Source: Amborella trichopoda
Taxonomy: Eukaryota; Streptophyta; Magnoliopsida; Amborellales; Amborellaceae
Assembly (NCBI RefSeq): GCF_000471905.2
Contig: NW_006498192.1
Location: 587,139-651,138, forward strand
Direction of reading: 5' to 3'
Length of the DNA: 64,000 bases
Position 1 is the first letter of the stretch. Each line of letters starts with the position of its first letter. The notes under the pieces were generated by a model that was not told where the DNA came from, did not search any database, and saw only the letters and a program-made list of their open reading frames with translations. Shown here one piece after another: positions 44,648 to 55,819 of the stretch. The translations under genes were made by a program, and so were the position numbers.

Positions 44648-46089
44648 CCTCTTTCCTTCTTCCCTTCCTATGGTTTCACAGGTCGCGCATGGCGATGGCA
44701 GCTCCATGCGTGAGCTTCTTTCTTCGTCCTTTTTGTTCGTCTCTATCTCTCAGTGTGGTTTGCAGATGGTGCTGCTCATTGCTGTCCGCGAATGTGTTCT
44801 CGACACCTCAATGAGAAGCACAGACAGCGAAGCCCATTGCTGCCCGCAGGGATCTCCTCCTATTGCGTGCTTATCACTGACGGCGATGCCTATCGCCCCC
44901 CGTGCACGGCAATACCTATCGTTATGTGCGAGCTCCTCTCTTATGCCCTCTACCTATAGCAGAGGGTGATGCCCATTGCCGCCCGTAAAGGGTCCTAGCG
45001 ATACCTATCACCGTTCACAAGCTTTCTTCGTGTGCTCGGTGCCTATCGCCGTTCGCGAGCTTTCTTCGTGTGCTAGGTGCATGTCGCCATCCGCAAGTTT
45101 TCTTCTTGCTCTCGGTGTCTATCGCCGTCCGCAAGATTCCTTTGTGCGCTCGGTACCTATCGTTGTGCGCAGGCTCCTCTCTGTGTCCCATGACTATCAC
45201 CATGAGCTTCAGAAGAAGCTATCGCCGCCCACAAAGGGACGTGTTGCTTTCTCACGTTTCCCACCGTGATGCCTAACGTTGCCTGTAGTTCACTGATCGC
45301 CCCCTTTTTCCATGAGCAGCAGTGTCCAACGCCATCAGGACCTACTCCCTTTGCCTTCTCGTGCCTTCTCCTCATTCTCTTCCATTCTCACTTGGCTGAG
45401 GGTAGACTCAGTCTAGCGTTGCCATAGCCGTTCGGCAGTCGAGCAGTATTGTTGTCGTGCTGGTCCTGAGTACCATGCCCGTCTTGCTGCCACACCAAAT
45501 TAGGACAGTCATATCAACCTTGATTTCAAGTAGTACTACTGTTGCCCAGGTTTAAGTTACTGTGCCCGTCTTGCTACCACTCCGATTTAGTCATTGCACT
45601 GGTTCAGTTATCATGCTTGTCTCATCTCCTTGTCGAGCACCCTCTTCTTTTCTCCTCTCATTCGAACCTTCTTCTTTTCATCACCCTAACTTCCGACCTT
45701 CTCATCCATATGAAGGTGCATTACCCTAAGACAAGGGTGGGTCCTTCGGCCCACTTGTCTTGTAAATTAACCATATTAGTGTTGTGCAGAAAACAAGGAG
45801 ATTGCAGGTCAATCGAAGTGATTCCGAACTAGCTGAAGCACCTAGGAGGGATTTCTGTTGTGATCTAAGAGGGCTCCCGTGCGAGTCAGCCTGAGTAAGT
45901 CACGGACCCGGGTGAGGTTGGTCCTCACCTCACATTCAAAATTCCTCTATCACTAGTTGGACACCTACCCTTGTTCTGTGAACAAGGTTCCCGAGAGAGC
46001 CATCTCAGGTCCCGGGTTTTTCGAACTCGAGACATGTGTCACCCGATCACCTAGATTCGGAGAGGCGCGATCAAGGCATCTAACTGGCT

Positions 46090-46107
46090 TGGCGACTCCA
46101 CTGGGGA
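46090..46107 (+). other. Primer-binding site of element B (tRNA-Arg type)
   Basis: TGGCGACTCCACTGGGGA, identical to element A, three bases after the LTR end. Confidence 0.8.
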
Positions 46108-46311
46108 CTTATTACCCCTTCGTCGGTTCGCTGTTGTTTGACTAGCATCACCTTTTACTTTATGCGTTACATTCTATGGCATCTGGGTTATTCAACCCGT
46201 TCAGTCGGGGACTTTCTTATCCCCACACTCGTGACTGTCCTAGGGAAGCGAGCTACTCAAGCTTAAGTCCCTACACTCCTTCTGAGTCGGGAATCACAGT
46301 CCGGCTCCCTG

Positions 46312-47050
46312 GTGCTTTCCTGGGTTGGTGCAAAAAGGGACTTAAAAGTCCTTGACTCCGCGCTTCCTCACCCTGGTGGACCCTCCACTAAGGCCCCTCG
46401 CATTGGAAGCACATCTATTACCGCACACAGCACGCACCTTGCTACTGGCAAGTCCCTTGCCGGTCATATTGCTGGGGTGCCCCGAAAGGCTGCTCTGACT
46501 GCTTTCGCGAGAGGCAAACAGGTTGACATCGCTTCTGAGGGTCACTGTAAGGCAATCCCCCATACTCCTTCACTACCCCGAACCTCTACATCTGGGGGCT
46601 CAGCACACAGAGGCGAAGACCCTACAGCCTCCACCTCTCAAATACACCTAAAGGCTCGTGGTCCAACCACTCGAGCCACACTTCGGGGCAACTTTCATGT
46701 TGCCTCGAACTCGCGTTCAAGGCTAGGCCTTCTTGGGCCAAACCCTGCGCATGCCATGCATCCCACATCTCAGGACAGCGCCAGCTTGAGCACACGAGAG
46801 ACGACCACTCTGTCCTCCCTCTCACCATACACAGCTTCACCCTGTGAGATATAAGTTCCTTCCCGATCACTCACAGACACAAGTTCGTGGGTCTCGACCT
46901 CCTAAGGTCGAACCAGTTGAGCAAACCCGGGCTGACCCCCAATTCACCCGGACGGCTAACCCTAAAGGTGCACACGCACCGACTTTGCAGGTTCCTCCCT
47001 GATCCTGACTCTAGCGTAGTCATGAACCAGCTCTTTCTTCTATCACTCTT
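46312..47050 (+). pseudogene. Pre-gag open region (ORF1-like) of element B
   Basis: One open frame 46312-46854 (180 codons): RDLKVLDSALPHPGGPSTKA, RIGSTSITAHSTHLATGKSL, GHCKAIPHTPSLPRTSTSGG, STSQIHLKARGPTTRATLRG. It covers in one frame what in element A is split over several. Further on (46887-47050) the reading continues in another frame up to the N run. Ser/Thr/Pro-rich; no known domain. It may be an extra pre-gag ORF as in Ogre elements. Confidence 0.5.
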
Positions 47051-47071
47051 CCTTCACCAGGAAAGCACCTT

Positions 47072-47421
47072 NNNNNNNNNNNNNNNNNNNNNNNNNNNNN
47101 NNNNNNNNNNNNNNNNNNNNNNNNNNNNNNNNNNNNNNNNNNNNNNNNNNNNNNNNNNNNNNNNNNNNNNNNNNNNNNNNNNNNNNNNNNNNNNNNNNNN
47201 NNNNNNNNNNNNNNNNNNNNNNNNNNNNNNNNNNNNNNNNNNNNNNNNNNNNNNNNNNNNNNNNNNNNNNNNNNNNNNNNNNNNNNNNNNNNNNNNNNNN
47301 NNNNNNNNNNNNNNNNNNNNNNNNNNNNNNNNNNNNNNNNNNNNNNNNNNNNNNNNNNNNNNNNNNNNNNNNNNNNNNNNNNNNNNNNNNNNNNNNNNNN
47401 NNNNNNNNNNNNNNNNNNNNN
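47072..47421. other. Assembly gap (350 N)
   Basis: Run of N within the region between the pre-gag ORF and gag of element B. Its exact length is probably nominal. Confidence 0.99.
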
Positions 47422-47937
47422 ATCCGGGGCAATGGCCCTATGTCAAACAGGAGCCTGCAGCCTCCAAGGCAGCGACCCAGGTTGCCCCATGTCCTTGGAC
47501 CCCATTCTTTTCTCCAGCTAATTGACACGGCCCTCGCCTGCTCAAGAAATACAGGGCAGTCCAAGCCTCAGGCTTGGTTCTGGAGTGAGGTCCATAGAAG
47601 CGTCAAGATTAAGCAGAAGAAAGGTCTGTAAATCCTGACCAAAGAAGCCCTTAAGGCAGTGGAGGTTACCACCTTTGGTGACCTCTTACCTCGTAATCCC
47701 TTCTTCCCTCTGCGGATCCCACAGCCTGAGCAAGTCCAAGAGTATTGCTCGGTGATTACTGTTAAGAAGCCACGATCCTAAGACCATCAAGAACCGTTCC
47801 CCACACGGTCAGTGTACAAGGCTCGAGTTCAGTCGGGGCATGCTAAGCCCCTGCAAACTGACTTGCCACACACGAATCGCGAACCCCGACAGTCGACTAC
47901 TCTACCTGGCTCTAACCCTCCAGAAGAAACGGTCGAT

Positions 47938-49490
47938 GTCATGGTGATCAACGAGTAGGACGACGCTCAAGAAGAATGGATGAACAGGGTCGAGGTAATG
48001 ATGCAGTCCATCCTCGAAAAGATGGAACACCTAGAAGCCTCTAGGTCCTCTTCTTCTCACTATGAGATCGATTCCCCTTCTGGTGAAGACATTGTTCCCT
48101 GACAAACTCCCCCACCGGTCTTCCAAGACAACTCTGCTTCCCGCATGGTTTCTCAAGCTGATATAGATGCCATGGTGACCAGCAGTCTCAAGAACAAGAT
48201 CCCGAGCATGCAAGAGGCGCCACTCTACTAGAAGCCATACCCTTCGTATATTGATCAGGTGTTGTTTCCCACAAACTACCAAAAAGGGAAGCCCTCCCTA
48301 TTCAACAGTACTAAATCCCCTCACTAGTATACTGCTCACTTCCAAGAAAGTTGTCGAGAGACAGCAACTGAGGGACGACTCCTCCTCCTTCAGTTCGTCG
48401 AGACTCTCTAAAGGTCAGCCTTCCAGTGGTATGCCCGGCTGCCTCCAAACTCGGTGCACACCTTGCAGGAAATGGACCAGTTGTTTTACCAATGCTTTTA
48501 TGAAGTCCAAAGGAACGTGGAAACCATCAAGCTCCTCACTTTGGCTCAAGACCCTGGTGAGCCAGTTGACAAGTTCATCTCCCGATAAAGAGAGTTGGCA
48601 ACCTTTCGTGCCACTCCCATGACTGAAAAAGAAGCTGTTCAGACCTGCATACAAAATATGCTTCCCGAGATCACCCTGCATGTCGAGGCCTCCAATCCAC
48701 CCTCCATGTCAGAGCTCATCTCTAAAGTAGTTCGTATTACGGGTCTGTCCAAGCACCATGGTGGATCTCGTTAGCAACCCTCTGGCTCGAACTCCTGCTC
48801 CAACAATCGGGGCAACCAGCAAAAAGAAGTAATTAGTGCAGCTGTCACCATAACTGAAACTAAGAGCGTCGCGCCCCCCCCCCCCCCCCCCCCCCCAAAC
48901 CCCTGAACCTCTCCAAGGCATAGACGCCTCAAGCCGGGGGCAAGCAGCATTCCTACAATAAGGTCTCGCCCCCTAAAAATATTAATCGAAGTGACTACTG
49001 GATTCAGCACCAGAACAAGGTGTATCCTTTTGACAAGGAATGGGTTCCTGCGCAACTTCGACTACTATTGGAGTAAAAATGATCCAACTACCAGAGGTCA
49101 ACACCGAAGAACAAGCTGGACAGGAGACACACGAGAGGTACTGCACCTTTCACAGCAAAGTAGGCCACCCCACTCAAGACTGCTATAAGCTCAAAGACAC
49201 TATCGAAGCCCTTATTAACAAGGGTCAACTGAGGCTTCTCACATAGTGACAGTCTAAGAAGATGAGGGGGGCACCCGCTATCCTCCGTGCACTATTTTCC
49301 ATAATACTCAAAGAAGGACTCATCACGCCAAAGCCAACAAGGAAGGCCAAGATCCTGCCTCCTGGAACTGAGAACCTTTGGTGCTCTTATCACTTGATAC
49401 GAGGGCACGACCTAAGCGAATGCACTGTCTTCCATGAGATCTTGGCAAAGAAGATGCAGCAAGGCCAGGAAGTTCATGGTAACCTAAAAT
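47938..49490 (+). pseudogene. gag: Gag of element B with two C-x2-H-x4-H-x4-C knuckles
   Basis: Collinear with A: N-terminal MNRVEVMMQSILEKMEHLEA, SQADIDAMVTSSLKNK, PYPSYIDQVLFPTNYQKG, ETATEGRLLLLQFVETL, AFQWYARLPPNSVHTLQEMD, FYQCFYEVQRNVETIKLLTL and DKFISR. Knuckle 1 CTFHSKVGHPTQDC (49142-49183) and knuckle 2 CSYHLIRGHDLSEC (49382-49423) keep all four ligands. Stops at about 47956, 48102, 48229, 48410 and 48586, and a run of 23 C at 48874-48896 in the basic hinge. Not functional. Confidence 0.8.
48874..48896 (+). repeat. Poly(C) run of 23 bases in gag of B
   Basis: Element A has only a short CCTCCC at the same place. Slippage or an assembly error. Confidence 0.9.
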
Positions 49491-49494
49491 GACT

Positions 49495-50491
49495 CCCCCA
49501 AGTCCCTCTTCCACCAATACTTCAAATACAGCCGAGATGGGAGACAGCATACAATCTATGCTGATAAAGATCGTTCCCTGTAGTTGAGACTCACTATGCT
49601 GACACTAAGTATTATTTCACCGACCTTCCAGAACCAGAAAAGTCAAAGGACGATGACTGAAAGCTTGTGAGAGAGACAGGACGCTCGTCTCATGATGATA
49701 TTGAAGATCGGGGGCGAATGATTATGTACATGTTCAAAGATGAGGAAAGACAAGGCAAGATCCTCCCTTTGACTCATATCTACCCAAGTATACCTTGCCA
49801 CCTCCTTGAGCTCATGGCACCCCCTCCCAAAGATGATGCTTCTCCCTATACTTCTAATTGGCCAGAACAAAATGACGAGCTAGAAGTAATTCTTGAGACT
49901 AAAGAAGCCCTAGAGGTGGACCTTTCAGCACCGAGGGTCACCTATACGCCAGACCAGCAAAAGGTCCTGCATGTCCCCGTTACTCTTCTAGAAGAAAAAC
50001 TGGCATGCCAACCACCAAGGAAGGTACTTCAAATCCCGTCCTCCTTGGGCAAGGAGATCACCAGCAGCCAAAAAAAGGTCTTACACCTCTCAGAGGCTCT
50101 CGGAGAAGTACAGGTAGACAAGACTCAGCCCTTCGGCTCTCAAGAACAAGATCCCATGGCAGAGCTTAGAAGAGAGGTTCCCAGCCTTCAGAATCAATTG
50201 GAGGTAATACGCATTACTTCAAAGCCCTTGAAGGAGTTTTTTTCGGAGACTAAGACCTATGACACGCTCAAAAGCAATGCACCGTCAATCAAAACCAAGG
50301 CTCCCTCAGATTGGAGTATTTACAGCAAATGGGCTCACCAAATCATGAGAAACATGAACTATGAGCCCCTGTCCAATCAAACGCTAAGGGTTGAGGAAGC
50401 AACTGCTCCCCCGTTCGAGGTCATTGGAGCCATGACAAGTTGTCAAAAGATGTGTAAGGAGTGGGCTATCTTTCTTCATCTCATACTCTGA
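49495..50491 (+). pseudogene. KVLxIP domain of element B, fused by deletion to gag
   Basis: Right after the second knuckle the sequence jumps to FHQYFKYSRDGRQHTIYADK, the tail of the protease, so linker and protease core are gone. The long frame 49667-50491 (274 codons, best preserved copy) reads: SSHDDIEDRGRMIMYMFKDE, ERQGKILPLTHIYPS, acidic part, DQQKVLHVPVTLLEEKL, PPRKVLQIPSSLGKEI, SQKKVLHLSEALGEVQ, LRREVPSLQNQLEVIRI, SNQTLRVEEATAPPFEVIGA. Three KVLxIP units spaced about 20 residues. Family unknown. Confidence 0.65.
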
Positions 50492-50739
50492 ACAGGCAGA
50501 AGCAATAAAGTAGAAAGAAAAGGAGGACTAAAAGAGCCACGCACCACACTGAAGCAAAAGAAAGAATTTTATTCATAAAGCAAGAGAATATCACAAGTAA
50601 AAAGAAAGTAAAAGGCAAAGAGGGGCATTTTATTTCTATTGCCAAACGTTTGTGTACAACAAATGAAGAAGATCGCTCAATTCTCAAGGCAAAGCCAATA
50701 GTAGTTCTGTTGTGTCCATTTGATTCCATCCTTCATACC

Positions 50740-51735
50740 CGCTGCCTAGAGTAGGGCAAACTTTCTAACCAAAGGAGGATATTCTCCACGTACCAACTGA
50801 GGTGAAATGGGTCCTTTTCTACCTCACGGGCCGTAGTAATCAAGCCTTCCAAATCATTGATGTTCCGTTCAAGAATCGTCATGTCATCCTCATTTTCAAA
50901 ACATATGATCTCTTTAAATATCGAAGGAATCTCTTAGGCAAATCTTGAAATCCGAGTGAACAACCTGATGCATGAGCAAGTTGGTTTTAAGATTACCCAA
51001 GTGTGCCGTCGTAGAATCTGTGACAGTCAAAGGCCCAAGGAAGAACTTAGGTAAGGGCCTGATAAAGGGATATTTCTCAATAGAAACTGATTCTTCTAAA
51101 TCCAAAACCGCCCTAGCCTATTGAGCTATTTCAGTCACCTTCATTTTTTAACAAGTCTACATAGGAAACATTGAAGTCTAAGAGGTTGTCTATCAACCTA
51201 TTTGCCAAAAATGGGAACATGACCAGCTCGAAGAAAGAAGCCCGATCAAAAAGTTGATAAGCGGCTCTAAGAAGATCACATCCATTGTCTGCAGAAACAT
51301 TACGACGATTGAGCCTGGTAACTTGTGCAGGGAAACGGCATGTGATACGACAAAGCCTCCACGGATGCGTCAGACGAGAGTATGAATAACCTGTCCCGAA
51401 AAGGAAGTGACTACAAAATCCGAACCTATGATGAATTCTCTTTGGGCAAAAAGTGCAAGGCTCCCTCTCAAAGTCGTAAGAGGAATCGCCCATGTTGCCC
51501 ATTATTAGCAGGTCGCACGAACCGAAATTATAGAAGACAATAACTCACCCTCGCCCTCAAATACAAGAGGTTGAGGAGAGGGATGCAGTTCATTCTCAGT
51601 AGTGAGAGGCTCTTCATCCACAACAATAATGAGACCCCTGTTTGAGGAAACCTGCATTCTGGGAGCTTTAGAGGTCTTAGCTGTCAGTCGGGAAGATATC
51701 CGTTGAAGAGCTTTATCCAACCACTGTCTATGCAT
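50740..51735 (-). pseudogene. Antisense gene remnant of element B
   Basis: Starts MHRQWLDKALQRISSRL at 51735 and reads through VVDEEPLTTENELHPSPQP. It then shifts frame (TLRGSLALFAQREFIIGSDF or the alternative 51502-51131 frame with LLRAAYQLFDRASFFELVMF) and returns to the first frame with VLDLEESVSIEKYPFIRPLP at 51105. It lies where A has its PMD gene, with a homologous upstream segment, but I see no PMD motif. Either the PMD part was deleted and only flanking domains remain, or it is a different gene. 50492-50739 between it and the sense frame has no clear gene. Confidence 0.4.
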
Positions 51736-51789
51736 AAGAAAAAACTAAAAGCACTAGCTATTGCCATGCACAGAAGGCAGGACTATCAC

Positions 51790-52600
51790 CGTCTCACGAC
51801 CAAGGGGCTAACGTCGTCTGTTGAAGTAAAGTAGAAATGCATGCACTCCAGCTGTTCACACGTGTCACACGTGCGGCACACCACTACCCTTGAAATTTGA
51901 GCACGCCGCCTGACACCTGCGGCGTGGCCTGTCACCGCCCATGTGGAGGGTGACCATTCACCGTCCCACGGCCTCTCACCTCCTCGGCCGTTACGGCCTC
52001 GCAACGCCTCAGGTTCTAACTAGTGTTTCCCCTCCTTGCCAGGAACTCACTCCTACTCACCGGGAAAACTTTCCCTAGTGACCGAAGTTAGCGGAAAACT
52101 GCCCGTAGTTCCCCGAAAGCTCCCCTGTGACCCTGCGGGTTTCCCTTCTCCCTTCTTCGCACTTCTGCTGTTCGCCACAACCCACCGAAATTTTACTATG
52201 TTTTCGGTGAGTCCACTGCTGCTCCTCCTTCTTCTCTCCTAATAATCAGAAGGCTGTCAGAACCCCCTGAACCTTCTACAACCTGCTAGCAACTGTGAAA
52301 CTGCCGAAAAAGCACTAGAATTCCGGTAGAACACCACTGTGAATCTTGCAATTTCACCAAAACAGTCTCGACGAAACTCTGAGTAACCCCTGTTCCCTGC
52401 TCAGAAGATTCCAGCACTCTCCGAAAACACTCACAAGCATGTTGCGAAGGCCCGCGACTTGCTCAAGCTCGCCAGAAAATTCCTGAAGGCCTGCACGCTG
52501 CGAGTCTCTGAATGGAAGCTCCAGGTCTCTCTCTCTCTAAAAACCTCTCTTCACTATTTTACCTTCCAGTAAAATAGTAAAAATGGGGTTTTTTCCCTTT
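51790..52600 (-). promoter_or_regulatory. Segment homologous to the antisense 5' region of element A
   Basis: GCCGCCTGACACCTGCGGCG and CGGGAAAACT-type words align with 26690-27120 of A. A clear TATA box is not kept (minus AATAAAGGG near 52600). Coding frames here are short. Confidence 0.35.
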
Positions 52601-52722
52601 ATTCCCAGTGGTGCCACAAAATGCCCCTTGCAAATTCGAAATGACACTCCAGTCCTCATCTTCACACGGTAATAAGACGGCCGGGGCGAGTCAAGCCCGA
52701 GACCCAAAGGGGTTGGCGTCGT

Positions 52723-53004
52723 GTGCTTCATCAAGGAGCCATCATCCCACGCTTCGTCAAGGAGCCATCGTCGCGCGCTTCGTTAAGAAGTGATTGCCGC
52801 ATGCTTCGTCAAGGAGCTATTGTTGTGCGCCTTGTCAAGGAGCTATCACCACGCACGTCGTCAAGGAGCTATCGCCACGGGCTTCGTCAAGGAGCTATCA
52901 CTGCACACCTCATCAAGGAGCTATTTCCGCACGCCACGTCAAGGAGCTATCACCATGCGCCTCACCAAGTGGCTAACGTCGTGTGCCCTTCATCAAGGGC
53001 CTAG
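52723..53004. repeat. 30-bp tandem array in element B, about 9-10 units
   Basis: Units like CTTCGTCAAGGAGCTATCGC plus CACGCACG. The period is a multiple of three, so all three plus frames stay open with near-identical peptides; none is a real gene. It occupies the place of the 26-bp array of A but with an unrelated unit. Confidence 0.85.
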
Positions 53005-53169
53005 CTCCATGTGTGCCATTCAAAACTTAGCGTCGTGCGCATGCCATGGCACTCCCATCTAGACCTTCATCTTGCATCCCCAGGAAGTTCATTCCCTGCA
53101 CCTCAGTCTCACTCTACACGAGTCAAGTCTCCAGTTATCGCTCGATTCCCAAGAGAGTCACTTTTCCTT

Positions 53170-54660
53170 ACCACACAATGGTCTAGGTGCACGACCCTAA
53201 ACTGCATGGTCCAAACTATACGACCTTAAACTGTAACAGAGGTCTAATTGCACGACCTTAAACTGCATGGTCCTAGCCGCATGACTTTAAACTACATAGC
53301 CATGGTCCGAGCTACTAGATCTTAAAACTGAAATGCACGGCATGACAAATAGTCCATACGCATGACCTAAACTGTGAAATGGGCGCACCGCATCGTCAAG
53401 TGTATTCCATCAAACATCCCCATTGGAGTTCGGTGTATGTTAAAAAAAAAAGGGGGGGGTCACACTTACCCCTTCAATCCCTAGATGGTCTGTTTCACAC
53501 CAACATCCCCCAGTAGGAGTCACATCCTATTACGACCCACTATCCCTAGGGAGTTAGGGTCATTCTTATCTTTTCCACCCCCAGTGGGGTGGCATTTGTG
53601 CTCTTGGTCTATCATCCTCAGCAAAGTTACATCCATACCATTACTCACTATCCCCAGCAAGACACACTTGCCCTCCTAATCCCTAGTGGAGTTCGCTTCC
53701 ATTTTCCACTCCTCGTAGGGCCACCAACTTCATCTAAAGCTCTCTGCATGTGTATAACCTTAATTGTTTCCCCAGAGAGTCAGATTGTTATCCACAAACC
53801 TACCTCCCATGCAGCTTCACCTACATGGTGATCCACGCAATGGTCCGCGTCGCATGACCCTAAACTGCACAGCCATGGTCCAAACTATATGACCTTAAAC
53901 TATAGCAGAGGTCGAGTTGCACGACCTTAAACTGCCTAGTCCTAGCTGTATGACTTTAAACTGTATAGCCAAGGTCTGAACTATATGACCATAAACCATA
54001 ATCTACATCTTAGGTGCATGACATTAAAAGGCTTGTCATCATGGTCCAAACTATATGACCTTAAATTGTAGCGGAGGTCTAATTGCATGACCTTAAATTG
54101 CATGGTCCTAGTTGCATGACTTTAAAATGCATAACCACGGTCCAAGCTATATGACCTTAAACCATAGTGCACGTCCTGGATGCATGACGTTAAACTGCTT
54201 TGCCCAAGTCCCGGAGGCATGACCTTAAACACACCCTCACAAATGTGTACACCTCCTTTATGTGCATCTTCATGTACGCCTTCCCTAACCGACCCATTCG
54301 TGTGCGCACGCCACCTTCATTACTTCCCCAGTGAACCCATTCACTTCACTACTACTATTCATCATTCCCCATTGAGTCTCACCCATGCTCACAAAATGGA
54401 GAACCATCTTGCTATCCATACTCATCATCAGGTAGTGGGTCACCATTTTTCATGCACCATTCATTCATCACCCATCTTTCATAGGTAGCATCGTGCTATC
54501 TCCCCAAAGTGGGTCAAAACCACTATCATACCCACTCCATGGCCTCCATAGACTGTCATCCATCTCCACAATGTCCAGTTGTATGACCCTAAACTATAGT
54601 GAACGTCCTGGCCGCATGACATTAAAAGGCTTCACACATGTCTCGAAGGCATGACCCTAA
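53170..54660 (+). repeat. 3' non-coding repeats of element B (ATGACCTTAAACTG motifs)
   Basis: Blocks at 53190-53380, 53840-54240 and 54570-54660 of CTATATGACCTTAAACTGTA and GCATGGTCC words every 30-40 bp; between them ATCCCCAGTAGGAGTCACAT-like units (53420-53790). Same two repeat types and order as 27730-28484 of A. Confidence 0.7.
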
Positions 54661-55815
54661 ACATGCGTTCACAAACAAATGGGCATGGTGTACACCTGAA
54701 TAAGGGAACGCCATAAGTAAAAATGACGGACGGGAATGGTCACGAAACCATGAATAAAAGACTTCCGTGAAAACAAAAACCCAGGCCTGGTGAAAACCCC
54801 AAAAGAGAACCATGAGCAAAAACGAATGAATAAGGTGGACATGGCAACAAGGTCATGGGTAAAGGAGCCCAAAAATAAAGGAAGTTGGCAAAAACTGTCT
54901 TTACGATGCCACTTACCTTGTTCAAGTGAAAACCCACAAAGGGCGCTTGGACCAACAAAACAGGTTGACACAGCATCACAGCCTCAGCCGGCACCCAATT
55001 ACCAAAACAAGCATAATTCTGGCTAATGAGGTCTACCCAAAATCCACAACTGCCAGCATCCAATCACAACCCAAAATGGCTTATCCGAGAATGAGAGCTT
55101 CATAAGATCTCCCACACTTCACCTCCAAAAATAACAAGATTCCTTGAGGGTGAGGACGATGACCGAAAGATCCCTCCAAAATGCTAAAGATCCCCATGAA
55201 GGCAAGAAACTGACGAAGCCAAGGCCCAACGTGTCGAACACTTCAGGGTTATTCCTCGCCATGAGATCGCCTCGCCAAAAACCTTCCTTAGCCTACAAGC
55301 CCAGATCTTCAGGACGGATCAAAGCCCTCGATTGGACCCCGCAGTATGGGGCTCATGAGGCCGCCTTGCCAAAATTCCCCCTAGCCGACAGGCCTAGAGC
55401 TTCAGGACAGGTCAGAAGCCCCTGACTGGACCTAACTAGGTGGGACCTATAAAGATACCCTGATCATCAAAAGAAAACCTGGTGTAGCAGCAAACAATTT
55501 CGACCAAATGTTCATAGCACTTGGCCGCTAATAGGCCCGATTCTAACCAACGACGTCCCTACCAAATCCTCAAGCAGTCAGAATCGCAAATAGTCCCTTA
55601 AGGGTGAGGACTTCTATAGTGCCCTCAAAAAGTCTCTTCTCTCTCAAAGGCCACCGCGAATGGACCCGTAAATTGTATCCAAACATCTGAGAGCATCCTA
55701 GTTACAACATTACGTAGATCTCCTCGGCGTCACGTAGTCATGTGGCTAGCTAAAGAAAATTTATTGAATGATGTCACTTTTCGCTTCTCTCGAAGCACAA
55801 TATTCAGCGGGGCAT
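54661..55815 (+). other. 3' non-coding region of element B before the LTR
   Basis: No gene recognised. A direct duplication (offset 94 bp) lies at 55260-55435 (CATGAGRTCGCCTCGCCAAAA). No convincing polypurine tract precedes the LTR; CAGCGGGGCA is the nearest G-rich word. Confidence 0.4.
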
Positions 55816-55819
55816 GCTA

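Larger units (their letters stand above)
43116..46086 (+). repeat. 5' LTR of element B
   Basis: TGTTGAAAGACATTTTTCAT at the start, CATCTAACTG at the end (original ending probably TAACCA/TAATCA, as in the other copies), then GCT and the PBS. U3 to 44390. R/U5 contains hairpins near 44619 and a roughly 59-bp repeat GCCTATCGCCGTCCGCAAGC with TTTCTTCGTGTGCTCGGT (44870-45200), the counterpart of the hairpin array of A. Confidence 0.85.

Noticed and set aside
44483-45276. Several Cys/Ser/Leu-rich frames in the LTRs of B (also 57196-58092)
   Set aside because: Overlapping frames over a roughly 59-bp repeat; shapes differ between the two LTRs.
46887-47564. Long frames of 170-210 codons on both strands
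   Set aside because: They run through 350 unknown bases and have no evidence inside the gap.
52723-53062. Three overlapping plus-strand open frames with similar peptides
   Set aside because: They arise from a 30-bp tandem repeat whose period is a multiple of three; no single frame is favoured.
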